A stretch of 64,000 nt of DNA from Cercis canadensis (Eukaryota; Streptophyta; Magnoliopsida; Fabales; Fabaceae). The stretch is taken from NCBI GenBank assembly GCA_003255065.1, contig QAOA01006931.1, forward strand, positions 1,693,542-1,757,541. Direction: 5' to 3'. The stretch's first letter is position 1, and each line of letters opens with the position of its first letter. The translations under genes were made by a program, and so were the position numbers. The notes beneath the pieces are model-generated. The model did not search any database, was not told the DNA's origin, and saw nothing but the letters and a program-made list of their open reading frames with translations. Below, in pieces: positions 50,601-62,631 of the stretch.

Positions 50601-52730
50601 AAAGTGATTGCATAGAGTAATTGGATTAAGTGTTAAACTTCGATTAATTATACTTTAACCATGACAGGGTTCAAAAGTTAATGAGGGAATCCCTTGCTTA
50701 CTGAATTCAAATGCTGGAGTACTTTTTCAATTCTGTTGGTTGGTTCAGTGGCCTAGCTGCAATTTTGATATTTCATTTTTCATGATGTACATACAAATTT
50801 AGAATCAATTTTTCTTTTTCTCTGAAGACTCAGAGTCTAGAAATAACAGCAATTGTAGGATTAAATATATATGACTTCAAGATATTCATGGGAAAAGGAG
50901 ATAAAAGAGATGAATGGAGCCTACCAGATCAAATGTGGTTATTTATTTGATTAAAGGTTGGGTTTTAGTCGGTAATTCTGTAATTTTAATAATGAGGTGA
51001 CTTGCCAAGTTGAGGACGATGCTGAAACATCCTGTGTTATGTATGCTAGTGCAATTAGATTGAGTTTGTGAACTTAGACGATCTGGAAAAGCCACTATTA
51101 TAAATTATTATTTAATTGACTGTTCACTCGGAGTTTCTTCAAATTACCATCAGAAGGTGTTCAGACGAACTTGAAAATGGGATCTGTGATCCTATGGTCC
51201 AAGTAGCTTATCAGCGTTAGAATGAACCAATTTCAGAAGTACTATAATCTGCAAAGAGGGATATGCTGTTAAGATTTACTTGTAAATTTTTTCTGAACTT
51301 TCTTATTGCTTCTGTTTAGTTTCCTGGAACTTGAAGCTTATTAAAATATGAAAATTCATTGCTGCAACACTGATTGTATGACTCGACCTCTCTACAGATG
51401 CCCTAGGAGCAGTGCTAGCTTCTCATTTGGATAAGCCCCGCATTTATATTGGTTGTATGAAATCAGGCGAAGTTTTCTCTGAGCCGTGAGTATGGTCAAA
51501 ATGTTGCATTGGATGATAATATTAATTTATTATGACCATAGAGTTTCTTCCATTTTCTTATGTTTCCTTAATTATATAGGGGACACAAATGGTATGAGCC
51601 AGACTGGTGGAAATTTGGTGATGGGAAATCGTGAGTAATACAGCTTTAATCATTTTCTATTTTCCCAATGATAGAATTTTAATAAATAAAGCTATGAGTT
51701 TCTTTTCTAGGATGTGACTTGTGGCATGTGCTGATTTTAGAAGAATGCTTATAGGTTCATTTTAATTTTACAGAAGTATGGTGCTTGCACTTTGCCACTT
51801 CCAAATTCAGTTTTAAAGTAAAATATACCCATACTATGAATACTTTATCAAATTATGATTCATTTCCATTATATAAACCCATATTAGTTTATACAGTAGT
51901 AGAATTTTGCTCAATAGTGATTATCTATAATGTGATGAACATCACTTCACTGCCTTCTACTGCTGAGAATTTGATTGGATTATTTGCTGAAGTTGTTTTC
52001 CCGAATATAAAATTGCTATCTAAATCATGGTGCCAGATCCCAAAACTGTTTCATTTTACCAGGATTTTGAGTAATTTAGAAACATTTAATTTAGTGGCGC
52101 CTGTACTCTCTCTCTTGTCCTCCTATTCCAAGACTCCATATGCCCTTTGTCTGTTGACATTCAAATATACGCTTGTTTGATGCAGATACTTTCGACATGC
52201 TTCAGGTGAGGTCTATGTCATTTCAAAAGCATTGGCCCAGTTTATATCAATAAACAGGTACGATCTTTTCTATTACCTTGTGTTAAAAATTGTTGTAACA
52301 ATTATCTCATTGAGTCGGGGGATTGAGATGGAATATTTGCTTTGCAGATTTATTCTTCGTACATATTCTCACGATGATGTAAGTGCCGGATCATGGTTTA
52401 TTGGGATTGATGTGGAACACATAGATGAAAGGAAGTTTTGCTGCTCCTCTTGGTCCCCAGGTCTCTCTTTCTCTCTCCTCTCTCTCTTGCTCACTTGCTC
52501 ATGTATGTACACAAATACCCTTCCCTCAGTATAACCCATGAAATAGGGATCTTGATTGTCTCCCTTCAGCCCCTGCTTGATTGACGTCAGAAAATTTCTC
52601 AAGTTCTAACTTTAATATCTAATAGGAAGATACTATCAATAGGACCTTTCTTATGAAACCTGAGATCAAAAAAGTTATCATAAATTGTTCTTTTCCTGGT
52701 CTTTCAGGGGCAATATGTGCAGCTGTTTGA
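47658..52730 (+). CDS. Hydroxyproline O-galactosyltransferase, HPGT type
   Basis: Golgi GT31 enzyme that adds the first galactose to hydroxyproline of arabinogalactan proteins. Twelve exons: 47658-47770, 47870-47933, 48167-48216, 48350-48543, 49531-49594, 49683-49755, 50178-50301, 51398-51485, 51580-51630, 52186-52257, 52348-52460 and 52708-52730, giving 342 aa with all phases consistent. It is a type II membrane protein: a basic cytosolic start (MRSRGSQSRLSG), one helix at about 21-37 (ALMFAMIATMATIYVAG), then a stem (ALEMELAAARQEGFVPKHP). The catalytic region has RLLSVIGIITTFGRKKNRDA, FVIGRSANRGDSVDR and the metal-binding motif in EFYVKVNDDVYLNL (residues 220-222 NDD where DDD is common in GT31). 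Later come YIGCMKSGEVFSEPGHKWYE and PDWWKFGDGKSYFRHASGEV. It ends with a Cys-rich tail (FCCSSWSPGAICAAV) like HPGT1-3. The long introns hold no other gene. Confidence 0.92.
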
Positions 52731-54885
52731 TTTGTCACCAACAATTCACTTGTGACTATAGCAAACAGAAACCCTTTTTTTCCTGCATCAAGAAAGTTTG
52801 CAAGTGTTTATACATTGTTTTAGAATTTTCTGCCAGAAGCTGATTCTGTTACTTGAAGGCAGGGAGCTGCTGATATAGGAGTTTGGTGACAATAGATAGT
52901 TATAAACATACTACTCAGGATTCCTCAAAAATTCTTGAGACGTTGACATCTCAGTTTTCTGATTTTGAGATTGACCCTTCCCCATTTAATCATGTAATAT
53001 AAATACCACTCTTCCCTCCTTCATAAACTGCACATTGTTTTCCCATTCTGGGATAAATGAAGAAATATCCGTATAGGAACATTTTTTTAAACAGTTTTAT
53101 TTAGGCTGTGAAATGTTCATGTTGAAACCACTCTAGATTGTTAATTGGCCATTCTTTCTTAGACTAGGCAACCTCGCTGCTAGAGGTTCATATTGCTCAT
53201 TTTGATTTCATTCGTTCATTCTATTTTGCTCCCTTTTTCTTTGCAAATGAGGAGCATGTAGTGTTATTTCATTCTTTGAATGAGTGACAAATGTTGTTTG
53301 TCATGATATTTTATATGTGTATCTTACGGTGATATGCATATATTGATTTGAGGTGAAAGAAAAGTTAAATCTGCTCGTCATTTTTCATTTGGAAGTATTC
53401 TGGTTAAAGCCATAACTGGTTGGGAGTTCTATTCGGAAGCAACTTCCGGGAAGTTCGTCTAAAAGAGGCACCGGATTTGCGTACCATACAGGGACTATTT
53501 TTCTTACCTTACTGCCTAAAAGAAAATTTTATGTACCAAAAGAATTTTTTTCACAGATAATCCAATTAATTTCTCAAGTTCTAACTAAATAATTGTTTTT
53601 TTTTTTTCTATTTAATGGAAAAAAAAGACAAAAAAAAATTAAGAAATCTTTGGTTATTATAATCGAATTAATCTCTCTCTAAACATGTTTTATCGTTGCC
53701 ACTCCCTGTTGATAAGAGCGCGAATGTCGCTGATGAAGACGCCATGAGGGTGGGAAGGAGGATTTCGAGTTTCAATCAGTTTAATGATATCTTAGCAATC
53801 TGTCTCAACTTCGATAAGCTTGATTTTTTTTTTTATTTCTTTGTGGATCTCTGCTCCGCCCGCCGTGCAATCATAGTAGAATTTCTATTTTCGATCAAAT
53901 TCATGCATATTGACCAAGCAAACAACACCAACCAACTATTCTTGAGGATAAGGTCGGCCTTAATTTTTCGAGTAATATTAGTTACATTATTTTTAATATG
54001 CAATTTATCATGTCTCCGTCGTGTTAGAGCAGAACAGTAGAAGGTAAGTCTGCGTTTACAGTTTCTGTGAATCTCCTGCTCCTAGCATTAGCAGGCCCAC
54101 TAGCCCAGCCATGAACTCTGACCTGCATGTTCGTTCATCGCCCTTTCCCTAAATTCTAAATTCTAAATTCTAAATTATTGGGGTTCTGAAAATGCAAACT
54201 CTCACCCAACTGGGTCGTTAATTCCGGTATTGGGGTGTAGGTCACATGTTGACAATAGAGTTTTACAATAGTAGTTGATACCCTTTCAACGCCAAATTGC
54301 GTCCCATTCCATATTCCAAATTTAACATTAGTCATCTCAGTTCTCTTTGATTTTGTCTCAGGATTACGAAATCTTCAGCCTCTGACTTTAATTCTTTATT
54401 ATTTATTAATACGACATAAGGTCGCACTAAAAAGGTAGACATAATTTTTTCTAAGGTTGGTCTTGACTCTTATCTCGGTTTGCAATTTTTCTTTATCTGC
54501 TAGACATAAACCGAAACATAAAAGGCTTCTTGTTTGGAACTGACGTTACCCAAATTTATTACCCTTGGGTCCAACTTTCAATCAAGTTCGCTTTGGTAAT
54601 ACCCGCAAATTGGAGGTTAATTTATTGGATTAAAGTTTCAGAGAGCTATCCATTCCTCGTATTTGGTTCTGCGTTTGACCGCTGTTCGATAAAAGGCCTT
54701 TGTATTGGTGAAGAAAGATCAAGGTAGTTGGTAGTTGGGCTTTTCATTTCAATTTTCACGAGAAAACAATTGGTTTATCACAAGAAAAGGCGTCACGGGA
54801 AGGTTATGAATTTTCACCTGCTTCCCCTGCTGAGCCTATTTTGTCCATAAAGGCAGATTGTCTTAGTACCTGGGAATCCAGTTTT
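52731..54885. other. Intergenic region with possible gene relic
   Basis: 3' flank of the HPGT gene, then spacer. On the minus strand near 53735-53655 a short frame starts ATGGCGTCTTCATCAGCGAC (MASSSATFALLSTG), reminiscent of a transit-peptide start, but it stops within about 26 codons, so at most a relic. A CTAAATT x4 repeat lies at 54149-54176. No complete gene seen. Confidence 0.4.
54149..54176. repeat. Heptamer tandem repeat (CTAAATT x4)
   Basis: Four perfect copies of CTAAATT, preceded by CC so that the first reads CCCTAAA, a plant telo-box. The following units differ from the telomere repeat, so this is a simple repeat and not an interstitial telomere. Confidence 0.85.
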
Positions 54886-54896
54886 GATATATATAC
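54886..54896 (+). promoter_or_regulatory. TATA box of the glucose-6-phosphate epimerase gene
   Basis: GATATATATAC about 75 bp upstream of the ATG at 54964, followed by a GAGAGAG-rich leader. Spacing fits a transcription start near 54920. Confidence 0.55.
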
Positions 54897-54963
54897 TTAG
54901 GGAGAGAGCAAAAGAGAGAAGAGAAGGGTGTTATTTCTTGTTTCTTCCTCACTGTTTTTGGAT

Positions 54964-56862
54964 ATGAATCATTCTGGGACAGAAAGTGATAACAGAGGGA
55001 CAGTTGAAGTTACTAAGGACAAGAATGGAATAGAACAAGTCGTGCTCCGGAACCATCGAGGAGCTTCAGCAAGGGTTAGATCCATGTTTTAACTCGCTCA
55101 TAATTCATTTAGACACCGTTTTCATTGAGAGCACAGTCTGTATTGTCATATCTTTGATGTTAGTGAGTGACACTTATGACTTATCCAGGTCAGCTTACAC
55201 GGAGGGCAGGTTCTTTCCTGGAAAACAGAACGTGGTGAGGAATTATTGTTCACTAGCAGTAAGGTAAAAAGTGTCTTTCCATTCTGTTATTATCTTAGTC
55301 TCACTTTAATTACAACAATTCTAAATTAGTCTTCAAGTAGTGAATTTTTCTTGACAGCATACTGTTTTCCTTTTAGGCTATCTTTAATCCTCCAAAAGCA
55401 GTGCGAGGAGGAATTCCAATCTGTTTTCCACAGGTATGATCTTGACTTGAGTGTGATGTAATGTCCTTAGCTTACTGAATTACATGAATATAATAGATAA
55501 CAGATAGGGTTGACCTAATATTTCTAGTTTGGACAACGTGGATCCTTGGAGCAACATGGGTTTGCCAGGAACAAGATGTGGGTTATTGATCAGAATCCTC
55601 CTCCGCTTCCCAGTGATTCCAATGGCAATGCCTATATTGACTTGTTACTCAAACCATCTGAAGAAGATCTCAAGTTATGGCCACATAGGTAATGGCCTTG
55701 GTTAGCATAAAATGATTTTAGCTTTTGAGTATTTGCTTATTATCATAACATGACTAGTCTGCGTTAGAAAAAATTGTGAGATCAATAACTTCAAAATGAT
55801 TTCTCATTGATAAATCCCAATATAATGTTGCTTGGAGTGTACAAAGTACATATCATGAGGAAATTCTATCATATCCTGAAAATAGTCACATATCGCATGT
55901 AACTTGAAAATTGAAATTATTGTTCCTCTTTGAAATAAAGATACTGACTTTGGTTAGGGTTTCCCTTGCCAGCTTTGAGTTTCGTCTAAGGGTCTCTTTA
56001 GCAGTGGATGGTTATCTTACTATGATATCTCGCATTAGAAATGTGAATAGCAAGCCTTTCAGTTTCTCCTTTGCCTATCATACGTATTTCTCCATCTCCG
56101 ATATCAGGTATGTTTTCAGTTTGAGTAGCTTCCCCTAAAATTAAGACTAGTAATTAAGCAGTTACATGTCTTCTTTTCAATGAATTTGAGTTGCAAACTT
56201 AAATTAGCATACCTGTGTTGACTACTGACAGTGAAGTGAGGGTAGAGGGATTGGAGACTCAAGACTACCTTGACAACCTATACCAGAAAGAGCGCTTCAC
56301 AGAACAAGGAGATGCTTTAACGTTTGAATCTGAGGTGAGACAGTTGATGATGTTTTTGTGTATTGTAATCAAGCTGAACATCAATGTGAGATTAATTACT
56401 ATATAAAACTTGATCATCTAAATAAGGTTTATAATATTCAGCTCAGGATTAAGCTTTAATTCTTTAAATTTCCTCTATTAGGTGGATCGGGTCTATCTCG
56501 ATTCTTCCAATATGATAGCTGTTCTAGATCATGAGAAAAAGCGAACGTTTGTCATACGGAAGGAAGGACTTGCTGATGTGGGTAAGCTGCTCTCTACACT
56601 CTGATGATACTGAATAGCTTTGGTAGGTTTCTGTCATTTTCGGATTGCAATAAGTGTTAGAAATAAGCTTACTAAGTTTTGGTTTTGCATAGTTGTTTGG
56701 AATCCATGGGAGAAAAAATCCAAATCGATGGTGGATTTTGGGGATGAAGAGTACAAGCAGATGCTTTGCGTGGATGCTGCAGCAATTGAAAAGCCAATCA
56801 CCTTGAAGCCAGGGGAAGAATGGACTGGCCGCTTGGAGCTCTCTGTTGTCCCCTCTACTTGA
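54964..56862 (+). CDS. Glucose-6-phosphate 1-epimerase
   Basis: Interconverts alpha- and beta-glucose 6-phosphate; a member of the aldose 1-epimerase-like fold, expected in the cytosol since no transit peptide is evident. Eight exons: 54964-55074, 55189-55263, 55377-55433, 55528-55688, 55973-56107, 56232-56334, 56482-56581 and 56693-56862, giving 303 aa. Diagnostic blocks: SLHGGQVLSWKTERGEELLF, KAVRGGIPICFPQFGQRGSL, EQHGFARNKMWVI (first active-site His), FSFSFAYHTYFSISDI (second His), VYLDSSNMIAVLDH, VVWNPWEKK and the near-terminal CVDAAAIEKPITLKPGEEWT. All intron phases agree and the length matches the plant family. Confidence 0.95.
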
Positions 56863-59550
56863 TATCAACTCAAACTCATTTCAACCCACATACCAACCAT
56901 TCTTTTTCTCCAACTCTTAATTGTCTACCAATTTCTACTTAGTAAGACATTACTTCCTTGACAATATATTGGAAATATTCCTCAAAATTCATAACGTAAA
57001 GTCCCAGTTGAATTATTAGGAACCCGATTTTTATAATTTTAATTTAACATAATTAAATTCATACAATCTTTTATAAAATTGAGATCTCATGTTTTACGTT
57101 TTATTCTTTTAATGTCTCAAGTTTTAAAAAAATAATATTTTTTTTGTCTAATAGTAGAAAAATTATATTATAAATTATTCTTACAATCGTTAGAACTATT
57201 TTTTTTGTTTTTGGCACGTCTGCATATCAAGAATAGCAGTAAAGATTCTGGGGCACGCCTCCTGCGCAGTGCCTGAAAGTTTAGACTAGATAGCGGGTTG
57301 GATAGCTCGTCTAGACATACAAATTGGGCTTCAACCTCATTTTAAAAAAAAATCGGGCCTGGTCTCTGGCTTAGGCAAAATTATTGGGCCTATCCCCATT
57401 TTATAATATTTCTAATATTTTGTTTTTTGGTACATATTTTCAATACTTTTTAAATATTTTTATGTTTACTTATATATTAAATTACTTTATTTAAAAATAA
57501 AAAGTAATTAACTGGTTCGACGTTATCATTTTCCATGTCCGTCCAATAGGAAGAAACAAATCAAGCAAAGAACAACAGGCAATCACTTAAGGTCCAGCTC
57601 CAGCAACAGTTTTTACCTCAAAGTAAGAAAATAATGGGAACCACATAGGCCATGGCACTTTATAAAGGTAAATGGCAGAATTTATGATAAAAAAAAAATC
57701 AGTATAAACCGAGTGTACCAAGGTAAATCAAAGTGTTAAAGTGCCACAGCATATTTTTTAGTTTTTACCAGACCGCTAGAGGTAGCTCGAAGCATCTACA
57801 ATATTTGCCCATCAAAATTAACCTCAACTTATCAAAATGTTTGAGCAAGTGTTAGACACCAACACATGAAAACAGTCCTCTCTGCCGATCTTCCTTCCCC
57901 ACACCATAACTTTTGATTCTCCTTCAACAAAACAAACAGTTGAGACATTCAAGAAACTGCAAATAGAATTTCTTACTAAACTTTGAAATAATTAAAGGCA
58001 TTCGTGCGGACTGTGGAAAATTGAAATTATTATTCCCCGAAGTCGCGCTACCAATAATTGGATTCTACCCAGAAAAGTAATTGTCATTAGTATATTATAT
58101 GGTATTCTTCACTCGAGTTGTCCTAAAACCAGCACTGCATTTGTGAGGACCTTCCACCAGCACACCAAACCACATTCCATAATTGCATTGGTTCCTCTTT
58201 TGGTTGACAGATTTTTAATGAGAAATTGATGCCGACCAACCAGTGCTCCAGATAATGACCTTGAAATTAAGGCTTTGAATGGAGGTGGTTTAAACTTTAT
58301 CATTGGTTGATGTAGGAAAAGACTTGCATTAACCTTACTCATTTCTTCTTCTTATTTCCTTCTTCTACCACTCATATTCCTTTTTATTTATATAGTTTTT
58401 TTTTGGATGAGAAAACGATGGCAATATTATTGATGTGCAAAGAAACAAGAGAGTAGAAGTGAAATAGAATTATTGTAAATGATAATGAGGACAATAAGAA
58501 ATGGTGTGAACAATAGATTGATTGACCATTGATACACTGGTTCTTAAATTTAAAGAAACATACTCATGACCCAAATTTAACACTTAATATTTGTACTTAC
58601 TGTTTTTTGAGAAGTTATTCCTTGCCCAGGGATTGGCAATTAAGTCAAATTGCATGTAATTCATGCAAACGATAATCGTGTTTTGCATTGTGTTGGCAAA
58701 GAAAAGAAAAAGAAAGGCTAATAACCGTTGAATGTGGCCGGGAATTTTCAATACCGTCAGTGCCATCATTAATGTGAACGGGCTAATCATTGCATCAACT
58801 ACTTAAGTGTTATATATAAATTTATTTATGGACCTTCACTTATCAGTTTAAAGTTTAAACTTTTAGATTGAATCAGTTCTTGATATGATATCAAAATCTC
58901 TTTGATCAAATGATTATGAATGGGTCTGTGTTTTGTCTATGCTTCAAGCCTAAGGGCTTTCGCGTGGGGGAGCGTGTTAAATATAAATCTATTCATAGAC
59001 ATTCATCTATCAACTTAAGCTTTTAGATTAAATCGGTTCTTGACATTAAGTTTCAGAATAAATAAAACATGTGTTATCTCTTTCTTACTCAAGAATCTCC
59101 CATAAATACCATCATCACTCACTTTGATTTCCTGGTTAGGCATGAAATATTTAAGTTAATATTTCATGGCCTCCAAGCGCTTGTGTTTCTTGTTAAAGAG
59201 AAAGCACAAACCATTTATAAAGGAATGTAAACAATTGCTCGAGTCATGCTTTACTTTCAAATAAAACTTGTGATAGCAGTTCTATTATAAACCTGATTTG
59301 ATTTATTTATAAATTGTTTAATGTAAACAAATTCATCTCGTTTTTATAAAATAACATTTCAAACCCAAATTTTGGAAATCTTTATCAATTCATCAATTTT
59401 TATTTTTGCCTCAACAAGTAAATAAAGAGAAAACAAAACAAAAGACGCAGAAATTCCTAAGACCAAACAACAGGAGTTTCGAGAATACCATCAGCAATCA
59501 AAATCTGCACAAAGGGAAGACGGCGCTTAAGAGTCTACACTCAATCAAAT
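56863..59550. other. Intergenic region with scattered repeat remnants
   Basis: No gene recognised. 57230-57420 contains GGGCTT/GGGCCT-rich repeat-like DNA. 58808-58885 and 58976-59054 are two diverged direct copies (AAATTTATTTATGG... and AAATCTATTCATAG..., each followed by TTTTAGATT and GTTCTTGA), probably transposon remnants. The rest is AT-rich. Confidence 0.45.
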
Positions 59551-59653
59551 TAGGAAAATGGGTGTTTTGACCGAATTATTACAATTAGCAAAACTATTTA
59601 CACAAATATAACAACTTTCAAACTATTTACACAAATATTACACATTTTTAAAA

Positions 59654-59815
59654 TTCAAAAAAAAAAAAAAAAAAACTATTAGTGGGACGCGTAGGGCCCA
59701 CCGGACACGCCGTGGGCCTCACGGCGTGTTCCACGTGGACACGCCGTGAGGCCCACGGCGTGTCCGGTGGGCCCCACGCGTCCCACTAATAGTTTTTTTT
59801 TTTTTTTTTTTTTTT
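59654..59815. repeat. 162-bp palindrome in the left MULE end
   Basis: Nearly perfect inverted repeat centred on TCCACGTGGA (59730-59739): the arms run through ACACGCCGTGAGGCCCACGG, CGTGTCCGGTGGGCC, ACGCGTCCCACTAATAG and end in an A-run on the left and a T-run on the right, directly at the N gap. Strikingly GC-rich in an AT-rich region. It would fold into a cruciform and is likely to have caused the gap. Confidence 0.85.
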
Positions 59816-59931
59816 NNNNNNNNNNNNNNNNNNNNNNNNNNNNNNNNNNNNNNNNNNNNNNNNNNNNNNNNNNNNNNNNNNNNNNNNNNNNNNNNNNNNN
59901 NNNNNNNNNNNNNNNNNNNNNNNNNNNNNNN
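59816..59931. other. Sequence gap (116 N)
   Basis: Run of undetermined bases inside the MULE, between the T-run of the palindrome and the transposase catalytic region. True length unknown; it may hide the rest of the transposase. Confidence 0.95.
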
Positions 59932-61559
59932 AGGCAATGGTGATCTATCACCGTCCTGTGTTGAAGCAATCAGCAATGTCCCGCGATACTTTCCGCTCAA
60001 GAAAGTTCCATCAACTTGAATCACAGGCTTGCAAAAGGGAAATGCATCAACACATGCTTGAAATGTCCAAAATACACGGCGAAACATTTTCTCCTGAACA
60101 TTGGAATTACTGCTGATCTGATTATTATCCAAAAACCATTTGACAACAGTTCCCGGATTTGCTGTCATCATCGCTGCCATCCATCTAGGTAAGAGATTGT
60201 AGCTCTCATTCCAATTGCCGAACATTTTTTCGATGCACTTTTGTTTTGCCAGCCATGCTTTTCTGTACGATGCGCGGTAACTATAGTCATTCAATATTCT
60301 TTCTTAAATCAACTTAATTGACACATCTGGACTCTCCTCAATCATCCCATGAATGCTCGACGCTATCACATGCATGTCCAGCTTATTGTGATCTTGCGTT
60401 ATCATGGCATTTGTGCAAGTATGAGGACCGTTGTATTTTGTAATCTCCCATTGTCCGCTCTTATTTCTTTGGGAAGCTCGAAGTCTCCAATTACAACCAC
60501 TCTTCTCCTTGTTTGGACAAATAATACTCCACACGGTTGGATGCGACTGTCTAACAATGAATGAATGATGCACTTGCAGTGAATATTCTTTGACAGCAAT
60601 TTGAACATCATTTTTTGTTAAGAATTGTTGCCCAACTGACAACTCTCCACCTCTGTTCCACGTTCCATGTCCATCTGATGTGCCAATGTCATCACCAACT
60701 TGCATAGCATCCCAATTAATGTCTGAATAAACTTGTGAAGCTGAATGTACTGCAATGGCTGGACCATTTCCGGTATAGGTTCACCGGATTCATAGCCCAC
60801 TGGACATACATTTAAATCTAAACTACGTTCACTTTCTTCATCACTATAGGATTTATCTTCCTCTATGATCGCATCTTCATCTTCTTCGTCACTAATAAGA
60901 GGATCAATTGGAGAATTAGCACCACTAATTTGAAAGTCGTTATGTCCTTCCATATTTACAGCAGTTTCCTGTTCTTCGATGCCCTGTCCCTGCAATATAT
61001 TTGAATTAAACCAAGCATCATCCCAACCATAGTCATGACTTTCTGGTAGCTGAGGAGTTTGACTCGAACTAGGCATGCCTGTTTGAAATTCAGCTAAGCC
61101 AACATGTGGTTGATAACATTGATCAAAGACAAAATTTGTTTCATTATACCCCTGAATTGAACAAGGTATTGAACCTGGCATTGAACTTAGCCCACCTGCA
61201 TCAACTTCATCGATCTGAACACCGGTATCACCATGCTGTGCAGCGTCCGTCTCCACATAAAGTTCCATTGCTCCAAGATTAGCATGCTTTGAATGACTTT
61301 CATACATGCACATTACATCCTCATCACCCATGAGGTCAATAGCACCATAATACAATGGGTTGGCAGACATGGGAAATCTATATTTCATATTAGATATCAT
61401 TGTATTCGGAGCAAGACGTAATTTTCGGTGTATCACTTCCTTCAGACTATGTAGTCTAATTCGATGCTTCAACATCATGCATACAGGATTAGCACTTTCA
61501 TACGTGACTCCTTGCTCTCCATTATACACTCGGCCATTATAGTATATGAAAATCAACAT
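59932..61559 (-). pseudogene. MuDR/MULE transposase, broken
   Basis: Read leftward from a likely ATG at 61559 (MLIFIYYNGRVYNGEQGVTY, the usual MULE amino-terminal opening). An acidic linker (DEEDEDAIIEEDKSYSDEES) follows. The frame must shift by one base near 60755-60775, after SGEPIPE, to continue as GPAIAVHSASQVYSDINWDA. The MuDR DNA-binding domain spans about 60640-60390 (FLTKNDVQIAVKEYS, IICPNKEKSGCNWRLRAS, KYNGPHTC). An in-frame TAA at 60306-60304 interrupts SIKLI and ERILNDYSYRASYRKAW, probably a former Gln codon. The catalytic domain begins with FCKPVIQVDGTFLSGKYRGT, whose Asp in VDGTFL is the first DDE residue, and runs into the N gap after DGDRSPLP. The remaining acidic residues and the carboxy terminus are not present. 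Not functional as sequenced. Confidence 0.85.
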
Positions 61560-62015
61560 ATTTATCCTAAATTTTAAACCAAATATATCAGATACAATTA
61601 ACAATATTAAGCTAAAAATATATAATTACTAAATATTATCTATCTTCTAAAAAAAAATTAAAAATTATATTTTATAATATTATATTTATATTAACACTTT
61701 CAAATTAACGTATATAAATCATACAACTAAAAAAAAATTAACTATTACAATTAAACAATAATTAAAATTTTAAGGCACCTACGAAAATTAACATATTTAT
61801 CCTAAATTTTAAACCAAATATATCAGATACAATTAACAATATTAAGCTAAAAATATATTATTACTAAATATTATCTATCTTCTAAAAAAAAATTAAAAAT
61901 TATATTTTTTAATATTATATTTATATTAACACTTTCAAATTAACGTATATAAATCATACAACTAAAAAAAAATTAATTATTACAATTAAAGAATAATTAA
62001 AATTTTAACGCACCT
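61546..62015. repeat. 235-bp tandem duplication at the transposase start
   Basis: 61546-61780 and 61781-62015 are about 95% identical head-to-tail copies (AACATATTTATCCTAAATTT begins both; TTTAAGGCACC and TTTTAACGCACC end them). No N lies between them, and they differ at several positions, so unlike the N-linked duplications this is probably a real duplication. The unit covers the transposase start codon and its AT-rich upstream region. Confidence 0.85.
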
Positions 62016-62373
62016 TGTAGAATATTGCTTCAGAAACTTTGAACAGAACCTTAGACAAGCACTTTTATCCTCAAAACTGAAATCTGAAATCGACTGAACT
62101 CTCTAACTTTCTCTCAATTTTTTCTCGGCACAAATGAACTCTTCACTGAGGTCGGGTTATATAGTATTCAGACACGCCATGGCTCCGGACACGCCATTGC
62201 TCAGAAAACAAATCGTGTATGCCACGTGGCGGCTTCTGTGCGGACGTGCCATGAGAGTAGCGGCGTGTCCGGTCGCAACACGCCACTGCTCAGTTTTTGC
62301 ACTGCCACACATCACTTTTTCACTGACACGGGCCCACAAGCGTGCAGGGAAGGAGGGATTTTTGTCCCATTCA

Positions 62374-62436
62374 GACACGTCGTGGGCCTCACGGCGTGTC
62401 CACGTGGAACACGCCGTGAGGCCCACGGCGTGTCCG
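62374..62436. repeat. GC-rich palindrome in the right MULE end
   Basis: Counterpart of the left palindrome: CACGGCGTGTCCACGTGGAA lies at the centre, with GTGGGCCTCACGG and CCGTGAGGCCCAC as inverted arms. The outer left arm is diverged (GACACGTCGTGG). Further GACACGCC/GGCGTGTC copies run from 62172 to 62436. Confidence 0.75.
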
Positions 62437-62631
62437 GTGGGCCCCACGCGTCAGAAAAAGTTTTTTTTTTTTAATTTTTAAATTTTAAAAATGTGTAATA
62501 TTTGTGTAAATAGTTTGAAAGTTGTTATATTTGTGTAAATAGTTTTGCTAATTGTAATAATTGGGTCAAAACGCCTAGGAAAATGGTATTTTGAATACAA
62601 ATCTATAACAAAAATATATAACCAATTAAAA

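Larger units (their letters stand above)
59561..62575 (-). mobile_element. MuDR-type MULE with about 200-bp terminal inverted repeats
   Basis: The 10-bp direct repeat TAGGAAAATG at 59551-59560 and 62576-62585 flanks the element, in the 9-11 bp range made by Mutator transposases. Terminal inverted repeats: left 59561 onward (GGTGTTTTGACCGAATTATT) and the reverse complement of the right end (GGCGTTTTGACCCAATTATT), continuing for about 200 bp through an A/T section and a GC-rich section. Inside, on the minus strand, is a broken MuDR transposase. A gap of 116 N (59816-59931) removes the part between the transposase core and the left end. Both ends carry unusual GC-rich palindromes built on GACACGCC. 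Confidence 0.85.

Noticed and set aside
53696..54040. 114-aa plus-strand frame
   Set aside because: Lacks an ATG at its start, has no recognisable motif, and partly overlaps the possible minus-strand relic.
54149..54176. Interstitial telomere repeat
   Set aside because: Only one unit reads CCCTAAA; the rest are CTAAATT, a different heptamer.
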